Below, one piece after another: positions 18,367-27,888 of a DNA stretch of 64,000 bases. The DNA is from an uncultured Draconibacterium sp. (GTDB taxonomy: Bacteria > Bacteroidota > Bacteroidia > Bacteroidales > Prolixibacteraceae), in contig NZ_OY775905.1 in the NCBI RefSeq assembly GCF_963675065.1, forward strand, positions 1,554,756-1,618,755, written 5' to 3'. Position numbers and translations under genes: made by a program. Below the pieces are notes generated by a model. It was not told the DNA's origin. It made no database searches and worked only from the letters and a program-made list of their open reading frames with translations. Every line of letters starts with the position of its first letter. The stretch's first letter is position 1.

Positions 18367-21300
18367 ATGCGAGATGTTATCAAATGCGGCGTTTTATTAC
18401 TCCTGATTTTTCGTATTTGCTTAAATAGCAGTGCACAAAAAAGTACATTTTTAGAACAACCCCGACTCAATTACCTCACCACCAAAGAGGGGCTCCCTCA
18501 AAATACCATCGATTGTATTTTAAAAGACAGCAAAGGTTTTATGTGGTTTGGTACCTGGAACGGGCTGTGCCGTTTTGATGGATATACTTTTCAAATATTC
18601 CAAAGCCAGCAAGAAGAGTGGCTTCCCGGAAATTTTATACATACACTGTGCGAAGACCAAAACGGAAACCTTTGGGTAGGCACCTATAAAGGACTTGCCT
18701 ATTTTGATTACTCGTTGATGAAGTTTACCGAAATACCGCTTTTAACAGAAAAATTTGGAGGTATCTCAATCAAACACATCATAAACGACAAAGACAACAA
18801 CATTTGGGTTGCCACCGTAGGAAATGGTATCTGGAAAATTAAAAACGAAGGGCAAACCGTACTATCGGTTGAATCGGTTTTTGAAAACCAGCTTACCGAC
18901 AAAATTGTAAATCATTTATGCCTTTTGCCCGATAACCATCTACTGGCCGGTACCGTTAATGGTTTAAGCGTAATCAACCTATCGGGTGCTAAACCCAGCC
19001 CTTTGTATGAAAGACTTATTGAAAACATGAGTGGTCTGAACATTTCAGCTATCCTTGCCGACCACAAAGAAAATATTTGGCTGGGAACAACAAATATTGG
19101 CTTATACCAATTTAACCCTGGCACACTTAACATTACTTATTTTGGAGCCAGCAACAACAATCCCTTCGATCTGAACCACTTAACGGTTAATGATATTATT
19201 GAAGACCGCAACGGAATAATAACGGTTGGCACACTGGGTGGTTTAAATTTTTACAATCCATCTACACAACATTTTACAAGCCTGCCAACAAGTAGTGAGG
19301 AACGCAAATACCTGAACAATCCTTTTATCAATTCGCTTTATGCCGATAATTTGGGCAACATTTGGATTGGTACCGAAAAAGGAGGAATTAACCATTATAA
19401 CACCTATCAGAAGCCATTTAATGCGCTTACCCACGAAGCTTCCAATCCTAATTCAATAAGCCACAATACCATCAACTCCATCTTTACCGAAGACGATGTA
19501 TTATGGATAGGAACAGCCGGTGGAGGAGTAAACCGCATTAGCGACAACGGCCTAAAAACAATCCATTTCCAATATTCAGACGAAAATCCCCAAAGTATAA
19601 GCAGCGACTTTGTAACCTGTTTTATCCGCGACAGCCAAAACCATATGCTAGTGGGAACCTGGGGGGGCGGATTAAACAAATTGCTCTCCGAAAAACAAAA
19701 TCGTTTTGAAATTTTGGTAAATATACCCGGCGACAACAGAAGTCTGTGCAATAACTTTATTTCCAGTCTCGAATACCTCGACAACAAACACATTTTAATA
19801 GGTACGCTGGGAGGACTTGATATTTATAATCCCGAGGAAAACATTTTCCTGCATGTTCACGAAAAAATGAACATTGATGAGCCGCTCGAAATTGGTTGTC
19901 TTTTAACCGACCGCAAAAACAGAGTCTGGGTGGGTACTGAAAATGGTCTGTACCGTTTCAAACGATCGGAACTACTTGCACTTAACGACAATACCGAACA
20001 AATTGATTTCGAGAAATATTTACCTGATCCAGCTGATTCAGTATCGTTAGCGGGTAATTATGTTACTTCACTGTTCGAAGCACACGACGGAAACATTTGG
20101 ATTGGCACCTACGGAGACGGCATTTGCAAATACACCGAAAACGAAAATAGTGGTGGTTTTATTAGTTTCAACCAACAGGACGGATTGTGCAATAACGTTG
20201 CATATGGTATTGAAGAAGACGCTGAAGGAAACCTTTGGATATCTACCGATAACGGATTATCGAGGTTTGATCCGATTAGCGAAACGTTCCAGAACTTCTA
20301 CTCAAGTGATGGATTATTGAGCGATCAGTTTTATTGGTCGGCCTCCTGCTCCGACGACCGGGGTAATTTATATTTTGGCGGCGTTGAGGGCCTCAACTAT
20401 TTTAATCCGGCCGAATTCGAATCGTATCCAAATATTCCACAGCCTGTATTTACACAATTCTCGGTATTTAGCGATCCGGTGATTATTGGCGAAAAATACC
20501 ATTCAAAAGTAATTTTGAATGCACCGATAAGCGAAACACAGGAAATCTCACTCTCCTATAAAGATGCAGTTTTCTCCATCGAGTTTTCAGCGTTGGATTA
20601 TTTCCAACCCGGGAAAATAAAATATGCCTACCAAATGGAAGGTGTCGATCAGGATTGGGTTGAAGTGCCCGCCTCTCGTCGATTTGCCAATTACACCAAC
20701 CTTTCCGGAGGGAGGTATACTTTTAAGGTAAAGGCTGCAAACAGCGATGGTCTATGGTCGGAAAATTATTCAACACTTTCCATAAACATTATTCCTCCGT
20801 TCTGGGAAACTGCCTGGTTCCAGTTTTTGGCAGTTCTATTCATTATCGGAATGGTTTTAATTTACATTCGTTACCGCACACAATTCTTAAAGGAACAAAA
20901 GCGCAAGCTGGAAAAACAGGTTCGCGAGCGTACTTTTAAAATTGAAGAACAAAAAGAAGAACTGGAGAAACAGAACCTACAAATTGCCAAACAGCGTGAC
21001 GAAGTAATCGAACTGAACGAAAAAGTAAAGTTGGTAAACCAATTACGTTTGCGATTCTTCACCAATATTTCGCACGAATTCCGCACACCGTTAACGCTTA
21101 TTATTGATCCCCTGGAACAGTTAATGAAAAACATGAAGGGCGATGCCAATACACAAAACACCCTAAATATTATTAACCGAAATGCACAACGTTTGCTGCA
21201 CCTCATCAACCAATTACTCTATTTCCGCCGCATCGAAACCGGAAAGTTAAAACTGAATATCAGCAAAGGCAACCTGCAACAATTTTTGTATGGTATTTTC

Positions 21301-22638
21301 GAGTCGTTTAAAGACCTGGCAGAGCACCAAGAAATTAACTACCGCTTTATTGAAACCGAAATAACCGAAGAAACCTGGTTTGATGCAGAGAAAGTGGAAA
21401 ACGTATTTTACAACCTGCTTTCCAATGCCTTTAAAAACACTCCTCCTTCCGGGTCAATCACCTTAAAGGTTGAGAAAATTACAGAAGAACGAGAAGATTG
21501 TATTCCAACGCCGTTTGTGGCGATCAGTGTTATTGATACCGGACGTGGAATCTCCAAAGAACATATGCCCCACATTTTTAACCGATTTTATAAAGATGCA
21601 GAATCGGGAAAACAAACTGATTTTACCAGCTCGGGTATAGGTCTGGCACTTACCTACGAGATTATTCAGGCACTAAATAGCGAAATAAAAGTGGAAAGCG
21701 AACCTCGGAAAGGCAGTACTTTTACAGTGTACATGCCTTATTCGAAAAACCGTTTTGAAAGTGACCAGGTTAACGAAACCAGCGTACCAACCGAAATTAA
21801 CCTGGAAGGTAGGGTAAATGTACTTACCGAGCATATTGTAGCGCGTAACACCAATTACGAACTGGATGAAGTAACATCCGGCAACAAAACAAAACCTACC
21901 ATTTTAATTGTGGAAGACAATTTTGATTTACGTAGCTTCCTGCTACAAACGCTACGATCGGGGTATCGGGTTTTGGGTGCCGAAAACGGAAAAATTGGGT
22001 TGGAAATGGCCAAAAAGTATTCGCCTGAATTAATTGTCAGCGATGTGATGATGCCTGTTATGGACGGAATTGAACTGTGCAGCCGACTGAAAAAGAACAT
22101 CCAAACCAGCCATATTCCCATTATTCTGCTTACAGCAAAAAATATGGTAGAAAGCTGGATTGAAGGACTGGAAACCGGTGCCGACGACTACATTCCGAAA
22201 CCGTTCAACCTGCAAATTCTGGAAATAAAAATGCGCAACATAATCGAGTCGCGCCGAAAGATTAAAAACATATTCAGCAGTCCCGAGACGGTGGCTCCCG
22301 AAAAATTGTCATCAAACAAATTAGACGAGGAGTTTATTACAAAAGCTTACCAGGTATTGGAAAAAAATTACATCGAACCAAACTTTTCGGTGGAACAATT
22401 TGCCCGCGAAATGTTTGTAAGCCGAAGTTTGTTGTACAAAAAAATTAAGGCATTAACCGACCTTAACATTACCGATTTCATCAATTCATACAAGTTGAAA
22501 AAGTCGGTTGAAATGATAAAAACCACCGATCAATCCATATCCGAAATTGCCTTTAAGACCGGTTTTAACGACCCAAAATACTTCAGCCGTATTTTCAAAA
22601 AATTCTACGGGTCGAGCCCTAGCGAGTTCTCCAGGTAA
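18367..22638 (+). CDS. Hybrid two-component system regulator (HTCS) of the arabinan locus
   Basis: A 1423-residue one-protein sensor and activator. Order: signal peptide or anchor (1-24), a two-propeller periplasmic sensor of Reg_prop repeats (about 35-700; recurring GLPQNTIDCILKDSKG and NLWVGT/NIWIGT blades), a Y_Y_Y domain (about 715-805), a membrane helix (about 818-838), histidine kinase with H903 (NISHEFRTPLT) and ATPase motifs (DTGRGIS, SSGIGLAL), a receiver with D1226 (VSDVMMPVMDG), and a C-terminal AraC-type DNA-binding domain (about 1322-1423, SVEQFAREMFVSRSLLYKKIK). HTCS proteins of this kind bind oligosaccharides in the periplasm and turn on the adjacent PUL. The glycan-binding, SusC/D and arabinanase genes follow directly, so arabino-oligosaccharides are the likely inducer. 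Confidence 0.97.
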   Translation: MRDVIKCGVLLLLIFRICLNSSAQKSTFLEQPRLNYLTTKEGLPQNTIDCILKDSKGFMWFGTWNGLCRFDGYTFQIFQSQQEEWLPGNFIHTLCEDQNGNLWVGTYKGLAYFDYSLMKFTEIPLLTEKFGGISIKHIINDKDNNIWVATVGNGIWKIKNEGQTVLSVESVFENQLTDKIVNHLCLLPDNHLLAGTVNGLSVINLSGAKPSPLYERLIENMSGLNISAILADHKENIWLGTTNIGLYQFNPGTLNITYFGASNNNPFDLNHLTVNDIIEDRNGIITVGTLGGLNFYNPSTQHFTSLPTSSEERKYLNNPFINSLYADNLGNIWIGTEKGGINHYNTYQKPFNALTHEASNPNSISHNTINSIFTEDDVLWIGTAGGGVNRISDNGLKTIHFQYSDENPQSISSDFVTCFIRDSQNHMLVGTWGGGLNKLLSEKQNRFEILVNIPGDNRSLCNNFISSLEYLDNKHILIGTLGGLDIYNPEENIFLHVHEKMNIDEPLEIGCLLTDRKNRVWVGTENGLYRFKRSELLALNDNTEQIDFEKYLPDPADSVSLAGNYVTSLFEAHDGNIWIGTYGDGICKYTENENSGGFISFNQQDGLCNNVAYGIEEDAEGNLWISTDNGLSRFDPISETFQNFYSSDGLLSDQFYWSASCSDDRGNLYFGGVEGLNYFNPAEFESYPNIPQPVFTQFSVFSDPVIIGEKYHSKVILNAPISETQEISLSYKDAVFSIEFSALDYFQPGKIKYAYQMEGVDQDWVEVPASRRFANYTNLSGGRYTFKVKAANSDGLWSENYSTLSINIIPPFWETAWFQFLAVLFIIGMVLIYIRYRTQFLKEQKRKLEKQVRERTFKIEEQKEELEKQNLQIAKQRDEVIELNEKVKLVNQLRLRFFTNISHEFRTPLTLIIDPLEQLMKNMKGDANTQNTLNIINRNAQRLLHLINQLLYFRRIETGKLKLNISKGNLQQFLYGIFESFKDLAEHQEINYRFIETEITEETWFDAEKVENVFYNLLSNAFKNTPPSGSITLKVEKITEEREDCIPTPFVAISVIDTGRGISKEHMPHIFNRFYKDAESGKQTDFTSSGIGLALTYEIIQALNSEIKVESEPRKGSTFTVYMPYSKNRFESDQVNETSVPTEINLEGRVNVLTEHIVARNTNYELDEVTSGNKTKPTILIVEDNFDLRSFLLQTLRSGYRVLGAENGKIGLEMAKKYSPELIVSDVMMPVMDGIELCSRLKKNIQTSHIPIILLTAKNMVESWIEGLETGADDYIPKPFNLQILEIKMRNIIESRRKIKNIFSSPETVAPEKLSSNKLDEEFITKAYQVLEKNYIEPNFSVEQFAREMFVSRSLLYKKIKALTDLNITDFINSYKLKKSVEMIKTTDQSISEIAFKTGFNDPKYFSRIFKKFYGSSPSEFSR

Positions 22639-22649
22639 CTCTTTTCCGA

Positions 22650-22722
22650 CTAATTTCCTGCTAATTACACCCCTGTAGTTCAGATTTCCTCAATCGTCCA
22701 CTTTCAATATTAAATTGTCCAC
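22650..22722 (+). promoter_or_regulatory. Possible HTCS operator repeats upstream of the arabinan genes
   Basis: CTAATT occurs at 22650-22655 and 22661-22666 (11 bases apart, one helical turn) and GTCCAC at 22696-22701 and 22717-22722 (21 bases apart, two turns). They lie in the 150-base gap between the HTCS gene and the glycan-binding lipoprotein, where HTCS activators bind. No clear TAnnTTTG was seen. The turn-phased spacing is suggestive only. Confidence 0.3.
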
Positions 22723-22857
22723 CACATTCGATACTAACCCGCCGTAATTTTACACTCAGAATTTACGTGTAAACCAATTTAATTAATTATGAAGAGAAAC
22801 TTAACTTATTTATTGAGCTTATTTCTTTTTACTTCCGGAATAAGTAAAAATACTAAA

Positions 22858-24546
22858 ATGTTGAGGTACGCCTTGTACGTGGTAGTTTTAGCAGCATTTA
22901 GTATAGTTGGGTGCGAGGAGTTGGATACTTATTCAATTGATGCGCCCTCTGACCTGCAAAGCAGAATCGACTCAATTGCAGATGCAAAAGCAAATATGGA
23001 TACAGGCGATACTACTTACATCAACATTGCTACAGCGATCGTTGGTGCTGAAGATTACAGTTCCGGTTGGTGGACTGCATTCTCTGATTATTTCACTATC
23101 CCAACCAATAAACTATTGGTTTTAGAATTTATTAACCACAATGGGGGTAGCGGAAATAACTGGAACAACTGGAATCTTGGTGTAGCCAACGAAGTAGCAG
23201 ATCGTGATGCTGACGGTTACCAGGAATATTTTGTACTCCGTTCTGATGCTTACGGCTGGGGTAACGAGGATTTTGACTTAGGCCTGGTCTCTCAAAACTA
23301 TCCCGATACCGATGGAGACGATGATATTTGGAACGACTTCCGTGCTACGATGGATGGTGCTCATGTTACGATAGAAATTGATCACTCGCCTACCGGTAAT
23401 GTATTTGTAACAGCCACTGCCGTTGGAACCAATGGTACTGAACTGGTTGAAACTTATCAGCAACCTGTTTCGGCCACTCAGGATATCACGGCTTTCTTAA
23501 TTTGCGACGCCAGCTATTTTGAAATGAAAAGCGCCTACTTATTACCATCAAAAGTAACTGTAGTAGAAGATGTTGCTCCGGTTTCAATTTCGGTTACAGG
23601 AGCTCCTGAATTTGTTGAAATTGGCAACGAAGACTTCTGGGGAGATGCGGCAGCCACCGTTACTTACGCCGATGGATCTTCTGAAGAAGTTGATACTACC
23701 AATCTTTCATTCTCGGTAATTCCTGATATGACAACGCTTGGAGAAAAGACAGTTATTGTAGCTTATAACAAAACCAAGCAAGGCGAATTGAGCGAGCCTG
23801 TAACAACCTTATATACTTTGGAAGTTACCAACTCGGTTACTGCCCTTGAGGTTACTACAATGCCTAATATTACTGAATACTACTTCTATACCGATACCAT
23901 GGATATCATATTCAATACAACTGGATTGATTGTAACGGCTACCTATTCCGATGGTACAACCGGCGTATTGTCGAACGAGGCGCTTCAGTTTAGCAAAATT
24001 CCGGCTGCCGAGGGTTCTCAGGATGTAGTTATTTCATATGTTGGTGCAACAAGCACAGTAACTACAACATACCCGCTGACGCTTATTAAAGGTATTGCCC
24101 AGGTAGGTGCTTACGACTTCTCTACCGGCTGGTGGACACAGTTCTCTGAGGATTACCCCGTTGCTTCAGGCGAAAGCAAAACAATTAAAATGTATGCTTA
24201 CTCGAACGGTATTAATAACTGGAACAGTCCGAGTACAATTCTTCGTAAAGCTGACGGAACTGAATACGGTGTAGTTCGTATGGACAACTTCGGTTGGGGC
24301 GATGGTTATGCCACAGCAACCCTATCCAACGACTGGAACTTCGACATTTTTGGAGCAAACATAAGTGGATCTAAAGTTGAGATCACCGTAACAAATAATG
24401 GCGACAATACTGCCGACATTCGTTACGATGTTACTTATGCCACCGGCGAAACACATTTCCAGGAATATGCAGGAATAACGGTAGACAGCTCTGATTTGAA
24501 TGCAGCGATTGTGCTGGAAGGATCTTATATCGTAATTGTTGAATAA
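22858..24546 (+). CDS. Surface glycan-binding lipoprotein with duplicated terminal domains
   Basis: A lipoprotein likely to hold arabinan at the cell surface. The frame is open from 22789; the ATG at 22858 is preferred because it gives a compact lipoprotein signal (LAAFSIVGC). Counted from 22789, a beta-rich domain lies at about 80-255, two bacterial Ig-like domains at about 263-355 and 353-440, and a second copy of the first domain at about 443-585. The two copies share GAxDxSxGWWTxFS, NNWN and DxxGWG. Gene order HTCS-SGBP-SusC-SusD places it as the SGBP of the locus. Aromatic GWW and NNWN residues may contact sugar. I do not know a family name for the duplicated domain. Confidence 0.85.
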   Translation: MLRYALYVVVLAAFSIVGCEELDTYSIDAPSDLQSRIDSIADAKANMDTGDTTYINIATAIVGAEDYSSGWWTAFSDYFTIPTNKLLVLEFINHNGGSGNNWNNWNLGVANEVADRDADGYQEYFVLRSDAYGWGNEDFDLGLVSQNYPDTDGDDDIWNDFRATMDGAHVTIEIDHSPTGNVFVTATAVGTNGTELVETYQQPVSATQDITAFLICDASYFEMKSAYLLPSKVTVVEDVAPVSISVTGAPEFVEIGNEDFWGDAAATVTYADGSSEEVDTTNLSFSVIPDMTTLGEKTVIVAYNKTKQGELSEPVTTLYTLEVTNSVTALEVTTMPNITEYYFYTDTMDIIFNTTGLIVTATYSDGTTGVLSNEALQFSKIPAAEGSQDVVISYVGATSTVTTTYPLTLIKGIAQVGAYDFSTGWWTQFSEDYPVASGESKTIKMYAYSNGINNWNSPSTILRKADGTEYGVVRMDNFGWGDGYATATLSNDWNFDIFGANISGSKVEITVTNNGDNTADIRYDVTYATGETHFQEYAGITVDSSDLNAAIVLEGSYIVIVE

Positions 24547-24661
24547 TCACTAAGATAAACTTATTTAAACTATGAAACGAGCACAAAATAGCTTCTCATT
24601 CAAGAAAATAACTTTAGTGCGAGTTCCATACGATACCATAATAAATAAAAAAATAAATCGT

Positions 24662-27600
24662 ATGAAATATTTATATTTAATACTGTTGGGTTTGCTAGCG
24701 TTTTCAACGGCAACATACGCAGAAGGGAATGATAACGCCGACCAGGTGTCAATGGCTCAACAAGACAACATAACAGTAAACGGTAAAATCGTTGACGAAA
24801 GCGGCGAATCGCTTATCGGAGCAACCGTAATACAAAAAGGAACATCAAATGGTACCATTACCGATATTGATGGTAACTTCTCTCTTTCTGTTCCTTCAGA
24901 TGCCATATTAGAAATATCTTTTATAGGATACAAATCTATTGAAGTTGGTGTTGAAGGAAAAACTCAACTCGGTAGCATTACATTGGCTCCGGATATGATC
25001 GGCCTCGACCAGGTAGTGGTTGTAGGTTACGGAACACAACGTAAAGTCGACCTTACCGGTTCGGTTGCAATTGTTGATACCGAAGAGATGAAAAAAGTAT
25101 CTAACTCAAACATCTCAACCATGCTTCAGGGTAAAGTATCGGGTGTTCAGATTACATCTGACGGACAACCGGGAGCCGATCCAACAGTACGTATTCGTGG
25201 TATTGGTTCGTTTGGTAGCACTGCTCCTCTTTATGTTGTTGACGGAGTGCCAATGGGAACAACAATTCGCGATTTCTCGCCAAACGATATCGAAACACTA
25301 CAGGTGCTTAAAGATGCTGCTGCTGCGGCAATTTATGGTTCGCGTGCTGCAAATGGTGTTGTTATCATCACCACAAAGCAGGGAAAAAAGAACCAGGCGA
25401 TGAAAATCGACTATAAAGGGTATGTTGGTATCGATCAGGTACAGGAAGGTGTATACAATGTTATGGACGCATCGCAATACGCTCAATACGTTACCATGGC
25501 ATACAATAACAGCGACATGGATGTTCCTGCCGGATACAATCCGTCAAGTGATAAATACCTTGATCCGAACGATGTAAACACCGATTGGTTTCAGGAAGCA
25601 TTTAAAACAGGTATTCGTCAGAACCACAACATCAACTTATCGGGTGGTGGCGAAAACAACACTTACAACATTGCACTCGACTACTATAGTCAGGAAGGAA
25701 CAATGGAAGGTGCAGGTCCTAACTTCGAACGTTATACTGCCCGTATAAACAACAGTATGGATGTTAAATTCATCAAAATTAAAACGAACTTCGTTTATAG
25801 CCACAGCGACCAGGACAATATGTCGTTGAGTAATGCCAATGAGTATGTTCAGGGTTTATATGGTGCACAATTTCCGGTTATGGCATCGGCTTTGCTTACA
25901 CCGCCAAGTATTAAGGCTTACGATGAATCAACCTGGGTGCTGGACGATAAAATTTCGTCAGCATCAGAATACAACTACGACTCATACGGTTATGGTACTT
26001 ATTATGACGATGTTCATGGAGACTTGCGTGTAACCAACCTTTTGCTTACCAATAATCTTTTGGAAAGAAACACGGTTGTTGACCGCATTGTTGCTTCAGG
26101 TTCGGCAAATGTTGACCTAATTGACATGGTTGGATTAAAAAGCGAAAATCACAAGTTCGAATACAACCTTAACTTATCGTACAGTAAAACCACTGCAAAG
26201 GACTTTACTTTCGTCCCTGCATTTATACAAAGTACAACAAACTACTTATCAAAAAGCAACGAAACCCTGTCGCAAGGCTATCGTAGTTTTAGCGATGCAC
26301 TTATCGAAAACACAGTAAAATACGATGGTAAATTTGGACGTCATCACGTTAATGTACTTGCGGGTCAAACATTCCAGCGCGAACTCTTTCACACACTTGC
26401 AGGCAAAGGTGTTAACCTGCCTGAGCCATACTATTTGCAAATAAACAATGCAGAGGAAACAGCAGCTTCAACGTATGAAACCGAACACGTGCTGGCATCT
26501 TATATTGGTCGTATCAACTACAATTTCGATGATAAATATCTTCTTTCGGCTACCGTACGTCGCGATGGTTCAAGCCGTCTTTCTTCTGCCGACCGTTGGG
26601 ATTGGTTTCCTTCTGTATCAGCCGGCTGGCGTATCGAACGTGAAAATTTCTTTCCTATCGATGAGTCGACTGTAAATCTATTCAAGATTCGTGGAAGCTA
26701 TGGAGAATTGGGTAACGAGAACATTGGCGAATACCAATACATGGATGTAATGGCGAGAGGCAACTACACTTATAGCTTTGATAATAACAAGGTTACCGGA
26801 TCCGCTATATCAAACTATGTAAACACTGGTATTATGTGGGAAAAAAAGAAAACGATTGACTTTGGCCTCGATCTTGGTATGTTCAGCAATAAGCTGGAAT
26901 TTACTTTCGACTGGTATAAGTCAACATCAGAAGACCTTCTTTACAGTGTAGCCGTTCCAACCAATGCAGGTGCTACCAACGGAACAGTAACAATGAACGC
27001 AGCAACAATGGAAAACTCGGGTCTTGAGTTCTTACTTGCTTATCACAATCATCATCACGCTGTTAAGTTCGATGTTTCTGCCAACTTATCTACCCTTAAC
27101 AACAAGGTAACAAAGTTGGGCGTTTCGGGCGAACCTCGTACCGATGGCAACAGCCGCACAGAAGTGGGTCGTGAAGTAGGTTCATTTTATGGCTACGTAT
27201 ACGAAGGTATTTTCCAATCGCAGGAAGAGATTGACAACCGTATTAATTCTGAAGGTAATTACGTGAACCAAAACGGAGCACAACCAGGCGACGTGGCTTA
27301 CGCCGACCTTAACAACGACGGCGAAATTACCAACGAAGACCAGACTTACCTGGGTAGCGGTTTACCAGACTTTAATTTTGGTTTTAACGCCCGTGCTGAA
27401 TGGAAAGGTTTGGACTTGAGCGTAGCAACACACGGAGCTGCAGGTTTTAAAGCTGTAGATTTTATTGACGTTGCATTAAGAGGCTCATATGGTGCACTAA
27501 ACAAAAACGTTAATTTATTGAATGCCTGGACACCGGAGAATACAAATACGGATGTGCCTCGCATTGCTTACAAATCGTCAGGTTCAATTACCAACGATAT

Positions 27601-27859
27601 GTTTAGCCAGCGGTATATTCAAGATGCATCGTACCTGAAAATTGCCAACATTGAATTGGGTTACAATATGCCCGACAGTTGGTTTGGCGGATACATTAGC
27701 GGAGTTCGCGTGTACGCATCGGCTCAAAATGTGGCCACATTGTCGAAATACAAAGGTTACAATGTAGATTTTGCAGGAGGAACATTCACCCCGGGTTACA
27801 ACTACGCTTCGTATCCAACACCGCGAAGTATGATGTTCGGAGTAAACTTCTCATTCTAA
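24662..27859 (+). CDS. SusC-like TonB-dependent transporter of the arabinan locus
   Basis: An outer-membrane importer of arabino-oligosaccharides by context. An in-frame ATG exists at 24572, but the ATG at 24662 gives a normal signal peptide (MKYLYLILLGLLAFSTATYA). The carboxypeptidase-like domain starts with ITVNGKIVDESGESLIGATV; the plug follows with VVGYGTQRKVDLTGSV and GSRAANGVVIITTKQ; the rest is the 22-strand barrel ending in FGVNFSF. There is no STN domain, as expected for a SusC under HTCS rather than FecR control. susD follows after 29 bases. Confidence 0.95.
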   Translation: MKYLYLILLGLLAFSTATYAEGNDNADQVSMAQQDNITVNGKIVDESGESLIGATVIQKGTSNGTITDIDGNFSLSVPSDAILEISFIGYKSIEVGVEGKTQLGSITLAPDMIGLDQVVVVGYGTQRKVDLTGSVAIVDTEEMKKVSNSNISTMLQGKVSGVQITSDGQPGADPTVRIRGIGSFGSTAPLYVVDGVPMGTTIRDFSPNDIETLQVLKDAAAAAIYGSRAANGVVIITTKQGKKNQAMKIDYKGYVGIDQVQEGVYNVMDASQYAQYVTMAYNNSDMDVPAGYNPSSDKYLDPNDVNTDWFQEAFKTGIRQNHNINLSGGGENNTYNIALDYYSQEGTMEGAGPNFERYTARINNSMDVKFIKIKTNFVYSHSDQDNMSLSNANEYVQGLYGAQFPVMASALLTPPSIKAYDESTWVLDDKISSASEYNYDSYGYGTYYDDVHGDLRVTNLLLTNNLLERNTVVDRIVASGSANVDLIDMVGLKSENHKFEYNLNLSYSKTTAKDFTFVPAFIQSTTNYLSKSNETLSQGYRSFSDALIENTVKYDGKFGRHHVNVLAGQTFQRELFHTLAGKGVNLPEPYYLQINNAEETAASTYETEHVLASYIGRINYNFDDKYLLSATVRRDGSSRLSSADRWDWFPSVSAGWRIERENFFPIDESTVNLFKIRGSYGELGNENIGEYQYMDVMARGNYTYSFDNNKVTGSAISNYVNTGIMWEKKKTIDFGLDLGMFSNKLEFTFDWYKSTSEDLLYSVAVPTNAGATNGTVTMNAATMENSGLEFLLAYHNHHHAVKFDVSANLSTLNNKVTKLGVSGEPRTDGNSRTEVGREVGSFYGYVYEGIFQSQEEIDNRINSEGNYVNQNGAQPGDVAYADLNNDGEITNEDQTYLGSGLPDFNFGFNARAEWKGLDLSVATHGAAGFKAVDFIDVALRGSYGALNKNVNLLNAWTPENTNTDVPRIAYKSSGSITNDMFSQRYIQDASYLKIANIELGYNMPDSWFGGYISGVRVYASAQNVATLSKYKGYNVDFAGGTFTPGYNYASYPTPRSMMFGVNFSF

Positions 27860-27888
27860 AACTATAATCGAATAAACAAGATATCATT

